Source: Sarcomyxa edulis | Taxonomy: Eukaryota; Basidiomycota; Agaricomycetes; Agaricales; Mycenaceae | Assembly: GCA_009761415.1 (NCBI GenBank) | Contig: QUOL01000015.1 | Span: forward strand, 124,001 to 188,000 | Length of the DNA stretch: 64,000 nucleotides | Direction: 5' to 3' | Part shown: positions 32,282-44,900 of the stretch, in pieces | Position numbering within the stretch: the stretch's first letter is position 1 | Layout: each line of letters begins with the position of its first letter | Made by a program: the position numbers and the translations under genes | The notes under the pieces: generated by a model | What the model was told of the DNA's origin: nothing | The model's input: the letters and a program-made list of their open reading frames with translations, nothing else | The model's database searches: none

Positions 32282-35200
32282 CTACATAAAATCTATCGCC
32301 CTCTTCCTACCTCTATGAGCGACAGAATCAGAATGATCAGCAAGTTCTGGTGGTTCAGTGATTTGCAGATCTTTGACAGCGTCTGGTGGAGGTTTCTCAA
32401 CCCACATCGCCTCATCATCTCCATCCTCATCCTCATCGCGTCTTTTCTCTTTCCGTTTCTTCTTCGGTCTATCCTTGCGTTTATCCTTCGGAGCTGATGG
32501 TGCCATATCTTCGTCCATCTCGAATGAGACGAGGACACTCCTCTTTTCCTTTTCTTTCTTCTTTTTCTCCTTCTTGGGTTTATCTTTATCTTTATCTTTG
32601 GTCTTCTTCCCCTCGCGTGGTATGAATGTGGGTTTGAACGTCGTCAAGTCGAGTTTGTGGGTATCATTAATATTGGCTGCAGGACCGAGGGATGACGACG
32701 AAGGCCCATCGGGCTGTGGTTGCGTCGGTCCGCCGTTCGTGATCGCCAGTCGTTTCTGGGGCAGATCCTGGGTTAAAATCGAATTCGCTGCGGCCATCTT
32801 GGCTTCGTCCTCTGGGTCATCTCTCCCTACAGCGCCAGCACCATCTTCATCGTCACTCTCTTCATCGTCGCTAGCGAAGATGGCCTTGAAAATATCCATC
32901 GCGGGCCTTTCATACGTCAACGTATCCCGTCCTTGAGTCTCGTCTTCGCCCAGTCCAACATTCGAGAAGTCGCGTCGACTATAACCACCACCACCGCCTG
33001 CACCTGCACCACCACCGCTACTCTGACTTTGACTTGTCCTATCAAGATCCGGGACAACGCCTTCAGACGCAACCCAACTAGAATCCGCCCCAGGCGCAGA
33101 AGCTTCCGCCGAAGTCTCCGGTGGAGGCATCGGATTCGGATCCTTCACGCCAAACCGCTTACACAACAACTTATTAGGCGTCCAACTCTTCTCCTCCCTC
33201 GTCAAAGGCCCATACATCCCCATCCTAGCCGCGTGCGCCTTGGGGGTGACTCTCTCCTCCGCTTCCTTCTCTCGTTGCTCTTCTTTCTCGCGAAGATCAG
33301 CAGCAGAAGGCGTATGCAGCCCTTCATGGATTTTAGGCCCGTGATCGACTATAGCGGCACTGGTGAATCGACCAGCCATCGCACCAGAGATTGGTTTGAA
33401 TATCGTAGCAGCTTTGGCGTAATCTTCGAGTTCTTTATTATATTCATCAATCTTTTGACCTGGTATAGGTTTTGGAGGCGGTGGGGGATCGTTGGGTGTA
33501 GCTTGAGAATGCAGGTATGCGTTGTATCGTGATTGTTTGATTGGGTCGGTGGTGAAAGGTTGGAAACCGCGGAGAGCGGCTTGTGCGATGTGTGGTTCTG
33601 TTCGTGGGATGGTTATTGTTGCTGGTGCTGGTGCCGGTGCAGGGAGTGGTGTGCTTGATGTTGGTGCTGGTGCGGAATGTGAGGGAGGACCGCCGGAAGC
33701 GATGTTTTGTAATCTCTCCCGGTCTTTCTGGGACATGTATTCGAATACTGACCGTGGTGCGGATGGGAGAAGTGTTTCGCCTAGTATGTTACCTCGCTAG
33801 AGAAGGAAGAGGAAATTCATGGGTGAAGACGAGGAAGTAAGATGATTGAATGTTACCTGGTCTGCAGAGATACTAGAAGACTTCCATTTTTCGTGAGATA
33901 GTCCTGCTTGTGGAGGCTGAACTGTGGCATTCTCTTTGTTTCCTGTACTGGCTCTGTGTTTATCCCAGACGCGTCGTGGATCTGGAGTCCACCCTTTTGG
34001 TATATCTGGCAATGGGAACCTGCGATTTTGTAAGCGAATGAGGTCGTAGTGTATCAAGGTAGATTTAGTGGACTTACCATCGATCCTCGGCAACAGGTTT
34101 ATCGGAGAGTATAAACCCGGGTAGGACAGGTTTCCCGTCGTGGAATGTTTGAGTTGAGGAAGATGGCGTAGACCTCTTGAAGTAGTCATATAAGTTTCAG
34201 AAGCAAGGTCGAGGATATCAGAGAGTGACGCACATTATCAGCTTCGGGTTTCCTATTTCGTTCATACCTGCTACCAATGACAATTGTGTCGTCCTCTTCT
34301 CTGTCTGTCCCATCATACGCAGTCCGATTTCGTCCCGGGTTGAAATGACTTCCATCATATACGTCCACATCATCATCCTCCGCATCGTTTAGCGCTCCAA
34401 GCCCGAATCCCGCTGAGTTGGACGGTTAGTACTAGATTCCCGTATATACACACCTCAAACATAACACACCTGATAGTTTAGGCCCAGACGCTGCACCACC
34501 CGATTTAACACCCAAACTTTCGTTTAGACCCATCCCAGGATGATATCCCAACCCGTGCGAGTTGTCTTTCCGACCGACCAGTAGAATCGGAGTGTCACGC
34601 GGGGCGTATGTGTGTTTACTCGCCTCCTCGTCATCTTCTGGGATTTTCATTTCGTCGCTGGTGAGGATACGGGTTCGGCCTGCAGAAGCTTGCAAATCTT
34701 GTAGTTTCCGTTGCCGGTAGGAGACACGAGGACCGATACCCTGACCGATCTTCCATCCCATCTTCTTGAGTATACGAGCACCTGCTGAGTCCTTTGGAGC
34801 GGGGAGCATCGACGCTTCTAAAGCGCTGGCAATTGAGCTAGGGGAAGCAAGTTGTCAGTATGACTGACCCTGTGGTTTGCGTTGTAGGCAACGCACTCTT
34901 CTTCAAGGTCTCCACCACGTCGGTTGAGCTCAGCCTGGGTCCCTCCTAGTAGATCCATCTCATCAGTTGTATCCACCAGGCTCTGTCCGTCTTTCAATTC
35001 CTGCAGATCTTCTTCGTCCATGAAGTCTTCTGGCTTTGCAGTCTTCTGCTTTGCTCGGTCCGCTCGAGAGGACACGAATGTCGACGGTGTCCATCCTGGT
35101 ATATTTCAGCATACTAATCTCCTTGGATTGGGCACTGATGATCATACCTTCCTTCGAACCAACCGAGTTGAAGTATCCGGCAGAGAAACCGCCCGTGAAC

Positions 35201-35489
35201 GCTCCATGGAGCCTTCTACGTCCTTTCTCGTCTCTTACCTGGAGTATAAAGTCAGATTAGTACTTAATAGTCGCGCGTTAGACATACATCTTGTTTCCAG
35301 AGAGGTACGAACTCTCCAGTGTCCCTAGACTTTTCGAGAGGCGGTAACGGTGTACCAATCTACAACGGGTCAATATTTTTCGATTTGGAGATCTGTGAAT
35401 AGAATTACCAGACAAAATGACTCGTTGGCCTTTGCACTGTGGGTATCTACCCCCAAGTCTCCTAGTTTGCGTTTCAGTCGAGTGCTCAT
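32282..35489 (-). CDS. GPATCH1: GPATCH1-like G-patch splicing factor
   Basis: Predicted nuclear, spliceosome-associated G-patch protein. The ATG at 35487-35489 gives [27 protein letters not shown], then [56 protein letters not shown] and [22 protein letters not shown], which is the conserved N-terminal DUF1604/GPATCH1 region. The G-patch is [27 protein letters not shown]. Later come [11 protein letters not shown] and the large last exon (32282-33736), with FSNVGLG...[19 protein letters not shown] and a Lys-rich tail. Length, order and domains match the family. About seven introns. Antisense open frames in this region are shadows. Confidence 0.9.
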
Positions 35490-36669
35490 CCTCGTCCCGT
35501 CCGAGTCGTTCAGCTTGAGATCTGACTCGGAAATTCCTCTGGTCATGTGCGTCTTGTTTGGCAAAGGCCTCAACATGTGACTGTTACGTTGTAACGCTGA
35601 CTCCCGAGAAAAATTGACCGGAGCTCCGAGCTTGGGGTCCATCCCGTTCATCCGAGTCGGCGTGTCTGGTACCATCCCGGTTCATGGATCGTCCCACCGA
35701 TCATCCGTTCGAGTCGAGTCGATCGAGAAACATAATCCATCGTCTGTCATTTTCTTTTCTTCCTTTCTGACTCGTTCTTCACGCTGACCTTCGGATGCCT
35801 AGAAAATCGGATCTCACCGTTGACTGCGATGAGACAGCTCGGAAACTGTGCCACATCGCGCTCCGGGTCTTTGGATGACGCTCGTGCCGCAGTCATATGC
35901 ACCAGCGATGCCGAGGCTAATGCCAGCACTAACACCTCCAAGAATTCTGGTTTCGAGTGGAATCTTATGGCCAGCAGACGTCATAATCGACTTGTGCAGC
36001 GCGCTCTTCTTCTCCTTCTCGAAGAGTGATGTAATGTTACTGCGCTATAAATGCGTCGGGGCCTTTAAAGGATGGATCATGTCATCGTATCCAGTACTGG
36101 GGCGTACATATTTTATAATCGTTGTCGACCCACTCCTAGACTGGTCGACGACGAAGGGCGAGTCTGATGGCCTCCTCCTCTCAGAGTCTCTCCAGAGTCT
36201 CCACACTTTGCATCCGCGTGTGCAGCCGTGTAATTTTAGAAGTATATCAAAATCGATCTTTGCCGAGGCCAGATCGACTCGAGATCTGACCCAAGATCAA
36301 ATGGCTAGCTGCAAACGGCAGGATTTTTTTCTTGAACGCAGCACAGCCATCATAGGAGGCATGTGGTGATTCGGTGGGTGAAGTGCTTATCTCGTCTCTA
36401 AATCCTCTGTAGTAGCCTCTATATTGACATATTCGGCGCACCAGTGAGTGGCATTTGGACGGGACGTGATAATTGAGTCCATCATTGAGCAGCGTTGACC
36501 TCTGCCACCCTTCCGCGCTTTCTTTTTTTCTTATCTCGTGAAGAAAGGCCTTATCGTTTTGATGGGTGATGGTTCAGGCACGCATGCGAACTTGGGAATA
36601 CTTTATGAGGACTCGAGCTGACTCGAGTCGGCTTCGATTTTACCACCCACACCTACCCCCTCCGTCACT
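35490..36669. promoter_or_regulatory. Divergent intergenic region, GPATCH1-like and permease genes
   Basis: 1,180 bp between two divergent start codons. An open plus-strand frame at 35848-36369 has no family resemblance. GAGTC-type repeats occur near 35640-35720. Beyond promoter function nothing is supported. Confidence 0.4.
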
Positions 36670-39338
36670 ATGGATGAAAAAAAGGATAACGCTAGCGTCG
36701 AGCGTTCCCTCGAGAAGAAGGACAGTGCGATAGCAGGAGAGCACGAAGTATCTCACGACTATGTGGTCTCCGCAGACGACCGCTTTCAATTCGATGCTTC
36801 TGACTTGGATCAGGTGCAGAGGCGGTTGAAGCAGCGTCATGTTCAGATGTGTGTTCTCGAGTTTCTCTTCTCTTTGATGAAAAGGTCACTGATTCTGGGA
36901 TGCCCGCAGGATTGCCGTAAGCTCGTTATCATCGCCTCTTGCGGTGGGTTCCATATCTGATTTTTTTCATCATAGATCGCTGGCACGATCGGGACAGGTC
37001 TTTTCTTGGGTTCTGGTGAAGCATTGGCTGGCGCAGGGCCACTGGGTGCGCTCATTGCCTATGCAGTGGTCGGCACTGTTGCATACTCGTCAGTCGTCCC
37101 CATTAATTCGTCGATACTTTGCTCAAATTTTTGCAGTTGTCTATGTTGCGTTGGAGAGATGACAACTCACGCTCCAATATCTGGGACATTCCCTCATTTT
37201 GGTACGCGATATCTTCTTCTACACTGCAGCGCCCACTGAACTTTCAAACGTAGCTTCGCGATGGGTTGATCCTGCATTCGGATTCGCCGTTGGCTGGGTG
37301 AGCACCGGTCAGCATTGAAAATGACTCATCTGCTAAAATTTCCCCAACCTTTTGCTCTAGAATTATTTTTACACCAATGCCATCTCCGTCCCCGTTGAAG
37401 TTACCGCCGCCACAATTCTCCTCACTTTCTGGGACCCAGACGTTCGTCTCATTCGCGTCACCATATCCCACATATTCTGACCCCTTATCGTTCAGCTCGG
37501 CCATCAAGCTGCTTATACAGCCGCTCTATGTGTATTAGTATGTTCCATCAATATCTTTGGTGTTCGATACTTTGGAGAATGTGCGTTTCCAACCTTCATT
37601 CAATTTTCACCACAAAAACTCACGATCAATTGATTATATCCGTGTAGCCGAGTTCATCTTCTCTATCATCAAACGTAAGCGACGGATTGTCTTCTCATTC
37701 GCTAGACCTTTTTCTCACATCTTTGTCTCTCATAGTCGTTATGATCACTGGCCTCATTCTCGTCGGATTGATCGTTGATCTTGGAGGAGGACCAGACCAC
37801 GAGCGTATTGGTTTCCGTGTAAGTTTCTTCCCCCCGTTCATCGAATCCTCCACCTGTATTGATGTCGTGGTTGTATAGTACTGGAAGAATCCAGGACCCG
37901 TCGCCCGCGCTGGACTCGTCAAGAATCCCAATACCGATCGATTCCTTGCTGTCTTGTCCGTCCTTATCCAGGCTGCCTTCTCCTTCCAGGGAATGGAGCT
38001 TGTCGCTATGTAAGTGTCGGTTTTCGTGACACAGTAGAAAGTACTGAATGAGTTGATTATTCAATTAGTGCTGCTTCCGAGACCGAGTCGCCTCGTAGAA
38101 ACATCGCAAAGGCCGTCCGTCGTGTATTTTACCGTATTGTTATCTTCTATGTGAGCATTACTGAGTACGAGACAGCTCATCGAACACACACACTAACAAT
38201 TTTACTTGATAGATGCTCGGTATCCTCATCATTGGAATGATTGTCCCATACAACGATGATGGGCTGCTTCAGGATACGGGTAACGCTGCTGCATCTCCCT
38301 TCGTTATCGCCATTACTCGTTCTGGAATCAAAGGTCCGTGCTGAACTTTGCCTATAACGCCACACTCGCATTTGTGCTCAACTTCGTTGTCTTAGTTCTT
38401 CCCCACATCATCAATGCTGGAATCTTCACGAGTGCATTCTCGGCCGGAAACAGTTTCTTGTTCTGCTCCTCTCGTATACTTTATGGATTGGCGCTCCGTG
38501 GCCAGGCACCCAGATTCTTGACTTACTGCACGAAGAAAGGTCTTCCTTTATTCGCTGTTCTAGCTTCGGTAAGTCTTACTCTTGCAAGGTCTTGTGGGAT
38601 GTCGCTTATTCGCGTGGTCTTCCTTCGATTTACAGTCTAGCTTGGTTTTCCTATCATTCATGAATGTCTCTAGTGGAGCTGAAACTGCTTTTAAGTGTGT
38701 ACCCCCTGCGGTTAGAAACGTCTTAGACAACGAACTAATCATGTTTCTAGCTGGTTCGTTAACCTGTCTACGACGGCAGGTTTCTTCTCCTGGTTTGCTA
38801 TCAATCTTACCTACGTCTACTTCCGTGAGTATTGCCTCTACTCAACTTTTGGTCGCGTGCTGACACATATTCTCTTTAGGCCGAGGAATGATCGCCCAAG
38901 GAATCGACCTCCGCAAGAACCTGTACAACAACAGATTACAACCATACCTTGCTTGGTGGGGTATCGGATGGAATTTGTTCTTCATTCTTGTCAATGGATT
39001 CGAAGTTTTCTTCGCTTTCAATGCTTCTGGATTCCTCACAGCATGTGCGTTTCCTCTAGCATGCCTATTTATTTCCTTGAGATTGACGTATGATTTTGGC
39101 AGATATCAACATTCCCATATTCGTTGGCCTGTACGTTGGATACAAGGTCGTCAAACGTACTAAAGTTTGGAAGCCTCTCGAGATGGACTTCGTCACAGTG
39201 CGTACTCTGGCTCAAAACACCTGCATGTCTTTGCTTATGTTTTCCTCTTCTCAGGGTATACCCACACCAGAAGAGACCGAAACACCAGAAGTCCCACCAG
39301 TTACGATCATGGAAAAGATTGCTGCATTCTTGTTCTAG
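36670..39338 (+). CDS. Amino-acid permease, APC/YAT family
   Basis: Plasma-membrane proton-coupled amino-acid transporter with about 12 membrane spans. The ATG at 36670 gives MDEKKDNASVERSLEKK and a hydrophilic N-terminus with FDASDLDQVQRRLKQRHVQM leading into span 1, IAIAGTIGTGLFLGSGEALAGAGPLGALIAYAVVG, the permease signature. Further conserved blocks are EMTTHAPISGTF, WNYFYTNAISVPVEVTAA, FKYWKNPGP-type YWKNPGPVARAG, FSFQGMELVAIAASETESPRRNIAKAV, NAGIFTSAFSAGNSFLFCSSRILYGLALRGQAPRF and FFSWFAINLTYVYFR. It ends VTIMEKIAAFLF. Many short introns. Substrate preference is not readable. Spliced length is close to the usual 550-570 residues. Confidence 0.92.
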
Positions 39339-39787
39339 TTTTTCGGAGTTGTACCACCCCTCGTCGATTCCTGCCTTGCATTATATACACACTGTTGTCA
39401 TTGGCATTTACATGCTTTATAATATACACATCACACTACACACACTCATGTTCTTGCTTTTCTATTTATACCATTCGTTGTCTTTGCATCTGCATTTTTG
39501 TATGGTTGGATTCGAATTCTTGCGAATGGGGACAGATTTGGGCGGATTACTATGTCCATGTTATCGCGGGAGTGCCTGAACTTTCTTGGACATGTACACA
39601 TTGAGTCAACTTGAAGACGAATAATGCCATTTAGACAACGCCACTCCTAGAGGTCCTGGAGTCCTTATCGCTCCCACCGCGCCAGGTCGTGTGATGTCGC
39701 GTACGCATGATACGCGGCATATGTGAAGAGGACCGTGTGTACGGTCGGATAAGTATATTTTTGATACTGATAGGTATGGAGAGATAA
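39339..39787. other. Convergent spacer, permease and tRNA methyltransferase
   Basis: 449 bp of AT-rich 3' flank for two convergent genes. No gene or repeat seen. Confidence 0.45.
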
Positions 39788-41438
39788 CTACGGAGGGAGC
39801 TTGCGAAATTTCCCCTGCATCCATACGCGATACATTTTGAGTTGTCGTTTACGGTTAACAATGAGACGGCGGTCTATGCCGAGTTGCTCGGTAGTAAAGA
39901 GGGGATGGGGAGGGCAGTTGGGTAGGGGCGTTAGCAGATTGGGATGAATTAGTGGTTGATTGAGAGTGGTAGCAGGGGTGTCTGAGGGAGTTTCAGGCGG
40001 TTCGTGCGGTGACAAGCAAGGCGGGGTCGGATCTAGGGCAGCGGATTCATTAAGAGCACTGCCTTGATCAGGCAGCTCTGGAGCCTCGACGGTAGTTTCG
40101 GTCAGCCGTTCCGTAGGTGATGTTTTGTGGCCGGTGAATAGCAATGAGAGTTCATCTGCGGTAAAATCAAATCAATATGTCAAGTCGAAGATTAATGGAC
40201 GGTGAAAGATCAGATATACCTAGCTCGAAAAAATATACCCGGGTCTTGTCTCCTCTGATGTAGAAGTTGTCATCCAGTAAACGGCCTGCTTTGAATCGCA
40301 ACTGCGTCAGATCATGTCGACCGTAGTCCCGGAACAATACGAGGCCTCCTGGTTTGAGTATCTTCGGAGCACATAGCAAGTAAGATCAGGTTCGTATTTA
40401 TAGACTGTAGACGGGGATGAATATAGACCTTATGGATATTGGAAATGGCTCTTCCCCACTCATTTGGATGAAGGGCGCTGACCACGAAGACAAGGATGAT
40501 GATGTCTACGCTCTCTAGTTCTACACCGGGCGGAAGCGATTCTTCGGAGGTCAGATCCCAAACTGCTGCCTCTATGGTACCGATTGGTGGTTCAAGGTAC
40601 AAGGGGTTGGACTGATAGACGAGAATGAGTGAGACTGTCAAGTTTGTTCGATGCTAGGGATCATCTTACTTGTACCAATTTTACAGCATGGCTGGAGTAG
40701 TCGTATGCCCGCAGTGTGAGGTTCGGATTTTCATTGGCGGCAAGCAGAGGAAATACGGCGTTCCCCGCTCCTATTGGATGTATTAGAGACCAATGGACTG
40801 CACATTACTGTTTTCTCGACTCACCACACCCGATCTCAGCTATGGTCATCGGACCTGCCTGATGAAAGTTCAAGAATCGATACGAGGATTGAGGGCAAGA
40901 ACTACACACCTCTGGTTGACCCGCTGCAACAAGTTCTGGAAATTCATTGTGAAGCCTGATATTTCGATATGTCAGAGGTGGGAAGGAGTGTCATTGTATA
41001 TTTTGCTCGCCATTTTCTATTACGGAAGAAATTGCTCGAGTTTGCCTTGTAAAAATTGTCCCTAGGAAGACCATGATGATTAATACATAGAAATGATACG
41101 TAGATCGATGGAGGATACACACCAATGTCTGGCAGGTTTATCGTTATACTTTTGTTTTTCCTCTTCGGGAACAGGTGCAATCTTCTGTCTCGATAGAGAA
41201 GCTGTTATGGTCTCAAGTTGATCTTCTGGAGGCGGAACATGATCCCAAGCATTCTGGTTCCATACGTCGGCCTCGTCAAGAAGAAATCTACCTTGATATA
41301 TTCAGATATTGCGAGTATAGGCCTGGCGTAAGCTGATAATTACCTCGATCCAAATGGTGGTTTCTCTGCGTTGATATCGTGTACGGACGAGGTTTTCTTC
41401 AGATCTGTGGGTATTGTAGACTCCGCTGAGTCGTTCAT
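39788..41438 (-). CDS. METTL2/ABP140-type tRNA 3-methylcytidine methyltransferase
   Basis: SAM-dependent methyltransferase expected to form m3C32 in the anticodon loop of tRNA-Thr/Ser. The ATG at 41436-41438 gives [22 protein letters not shown]. After an intron it has [23 protein letters not shown], then [30 protein letters not shown] motif [50 protein letters not shown] and [45 protein letters not shown]. These are strong family blocks. It ends with a Pro-rich insert and [26 protein letters not shown]. Five to six introns. No actin-binding ABP140 extension is seen. Confidence 0.9.
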
Positions 41439-41970
41439 AATGCCAGAAGGATATACACTTCCACTGTGTGGCTGTCAGCGTTATAGGAGTAGAGCCAGAG
41501 TTGGCATACGAGGGTGACTGGGGGGTCCCAAGTACTGTGTTTCTCTTCAACAATAAACTGTCTTCTTACACTTTCAACGGGCGTTCAAAGCGTCGATACG
41601 TAGCAACTATTATATTCGAAAGGTACTGTTTTTTTCACGAATAATTGGAGTGGAATGCAAGTGAATGAAGGATTTCTGAGAGCATTCTGGGCCATGTGCT
41701 CCGGGGTCCTCTTGTTTCCGGCACAGGCGCGGCGGCTGCTTGGGCAGCTTCGACTACGGTCTCGCATTTCCACATCTTCTTACTTTTGGTAGGCTCTTGT
41801 CCTGACAATCCTATAGCTAATCGACAACTATAACTTCACGACCGCCAGAGTACGCATGCGTGCTCTTCTCCTCGTCAATTGAACCCACGAGGACGAAATC
41901 TTATCTTACACTTACCTCTCAATCGCTGCGCTGCACACTGCAATTACCCATCTAACAAGTTTCAGCACAC
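41439..41970. promoter_or_regulatory. Divergent intergenic region, methyltransferase and RhoGEF
   Basis: 532 bp with promoters of two divergent genes. No named element or other gene recognised. Confidence 0.4.
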
Positions 41971-44900
41971 ATGTCGGCCGTCGCACAAGCACCGAGCTCC
42001 CCATCTCCGGGAGACGAGGACTTGCAGTATTTGTACGATGAAGTTTGGGCAAGCTTTGCAGACGAACCATCGTCTACTGAGAGAGACTCAGTGGACAACA
42101 TATACAGTGACTATAGCAGCGATTACCCCACCTCTCCGACTCTAACCTCCCCTGCTTCTACCAATAAATCCGTCACCTGTATGTCAACTTGGATCTCATA
42201 CTATAGACCTGTGGGACTAATACTAGTTTGTAGACACGCACGGAGGCTTTCCGAAGGACAATTCACGGTCCCTTCCTCCCAATCCCCCTGCTAAGAGGCC
42301 ACAGTCGACAAAAGGGGTCCGTCCTTTACCTCCAACTCCCGGTGGGTCATCGAGCGTGTCGTCCCCTACAAACTCATTCAGCATGCCAGAACCCGAGCCT
42401 TACTTTGAACCTGCCCGAGCGGGCCACTACAGCGCAGATTCCGGCTCGTCTGATCTATTAAAGAAAGCTACGGCCGGTAGCGTTAATGGGCGTCGACTAC
42501 CTCAAGCACCAGTAGCTACAAATGGTTCACCAGGGAGATCAGCTCGTGTCGGTCTGCCCTCTGACGTTCGGCCTGCATATCGTATGCAACGAGACTCATC
42601 TGGGAGCAATGCAGATAGCCCGGCATCCGCAAACTCACGAAACGGCTATGGCAGTGGAGACTGGACGAGTGATAATCAAAGAGGTTCTTACACAGGTGCT
42701 ACTGCCTCTACTTCACGGCCTGCCGGAGCGTTGGCTCCAAGTATGCCAGGGCAGGTTTATGGGGCTCCTGATGACCCCAGGGGCCATTCCGCCGACGAGG
42801 TTTCTAATGCTCTCAATGGGTATCATCATAAGCTTGCTGACAGTCATCGGTACGACTCTCCACCACCTGGTTCTCCCCCAAATCTGGGTGTAAACAACGG
42901 TCTCCCACCCCGTACCAATAACGAGCACATCACCGCTCAGGGATATACAGCATCGCCGGAAGGTTTGTCTCCATGTAAGCGTTCGTCTTATATCTCGAGG
43001 GGTTATGTTTGACACATTTTGATAGATGGAAGTTACTTGGACCCAAACTTGGGGCGTTCAGTCTCAACTGGCTCTTTAACGTCTCCGAACGGATACATGA
43101 ATCGTCCTCTGCCCCCAACAGCGCCTACGTCATATGTTAATTCCAGTCGTGATTCCAACGGCGGGCGTTCCAATTCGTTTGCTGCATCCGTCGGCCGCGG
43201 AAACTCGACGGGTTCAGGTTCAGATAATTCGCAGATGCCTCAACTTCGACCGCAGGATTCCTTCGCAAGTTACGGTGATTCGTCGACCAATCTTGCTGGA
43301 CCTAGTAATTATGCTCGGCAACCCAGTGACGTCGCGGCACCTTACGCTCCCTTTGAAGCGAGAGGTCCCTTGGAGTTACATGTCGAAGGTGACGACGAGT
43401 ACTGGGAAGATGAGGACGAGGACGACAGCCGATTTGTCAACTTCTCGTTACTTTCTCACATCGCAGTTCAACTTCGTGACAAAGTACCTAGAGGCACTCA
43501 TGTGAAGGGTAGTGTTCGATACCCACGTGCGTTCACCGGCAAGGACATTGTGGTAAGTAACACTTCTGCTGTCATATTTTTTATCTGTCTGACTTCGTTG
43601 ATCCAGTCAACCATTCAAGCTCAAATCCAACGTGAATTGGCCATTAATCATGGTGTTTCAACCAGCGATCGGAGAGCCGCTCTTCAAGTGGCGCGTAGTC
43701 TTCAGAGTCAACTGTTCTTCTACGAAGTCGAATGGGGTAGCCGTATACTCCAGGATGGTGTAGAGGACGTTTACATGTTCTTAGACGACCAAGAAGGCGA
43801 AGCTATCCCCGAACGAGAAGAACTTCCTACGGGAGTGATCACAATTCTAACGAAGTGTTACTCTACCACATGCAGTGAAGAGTTCCCTTGTTATTCGTAT
43901 GCGTGTCCGCGGAAGGTGTGCATCTCTGGTTCTTTCCTTGCTAGATTTTAGTCGTCTGACGTTTTTTGGAGGGAAATTCACTACTTGGGGCCTTAGCTGG
44001 AACCACAGAAGCGCCATCGGAAACTTCAAGGGGCGAATGGTCTACTCGCGTTGAACGAGAAGTACTCGAGTCATTGCCTGAGAGTGAAATCAATCGCCAA
44101 ACGTATGTGTTTTCCTCCAAATATATATCAGGCTTATCTCAAAATCTTCCAGCATCATCCACAAAGTCATAAGCAAGGAGGAGCAATATGTTCAGGATCT
44201 CGACATCGTAGAATCGGTACGTTTTGTACGCCAACATCATATTCATCCAGGTTTATCTCAGTAGCGTTGTAGAGCTTCATCAAACCTTTGCGAATGGCGA
44301 ATCCTCCAGTCATAGAACCTTATAAATTGGAAGATTTCATCGACGATGTCTTTGGAAACATCCTCGATCTCCGAGAATGTAATCGTCGTCTCCTGGAAGT
44401 CATGTATGTTCGTCAACGCGAGCAATTCCCTGTCATACAAAGAATTGGGGACGTTTTCTTGGATGCAGCAACGGAGTTCCGTTTAGCTTATCCTATCTAT
44501 GTTGGTCACCTTCCCTTGGCTGAGAAACGGATGAAGGAAGAGATGGACACTAATCCAGAATTCAGACTTTTCCTCGAGGTGAGATCATCTCTCTTCTGTT
44601 TCTAGTGATGTCCTCAAGCTTGTGCTGTAGCAATGCTCTCGAGAATCGGCTCGAAATCAGGATTCTTTACGACTTGATCTAAAGCATCTATTAAATCGAC
44701 CTTCCGAACACCTGCAAAAATACCCCGTTCTACTGGAGGCCATCTTCCACGAGACGGCAGTCGGTAATCCAGATGCGGATTATGTCCAAGAAGCCATCGA
44801 GGCTATCAAAAACTTGCAAAGTGTAGCTCAGTTGAGAACGTTCCAGTCCGCAATGGGCAAAGGAATTACGGGGAAGTGGGAATGGCATGACCTTGTCTCA

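Noticed and set aside
35848..36369. 173-codon open frame on the plus strand between two divergent genes
   Set aside because: No motif, odd composition, and no promoter or splice support. Likely chance.
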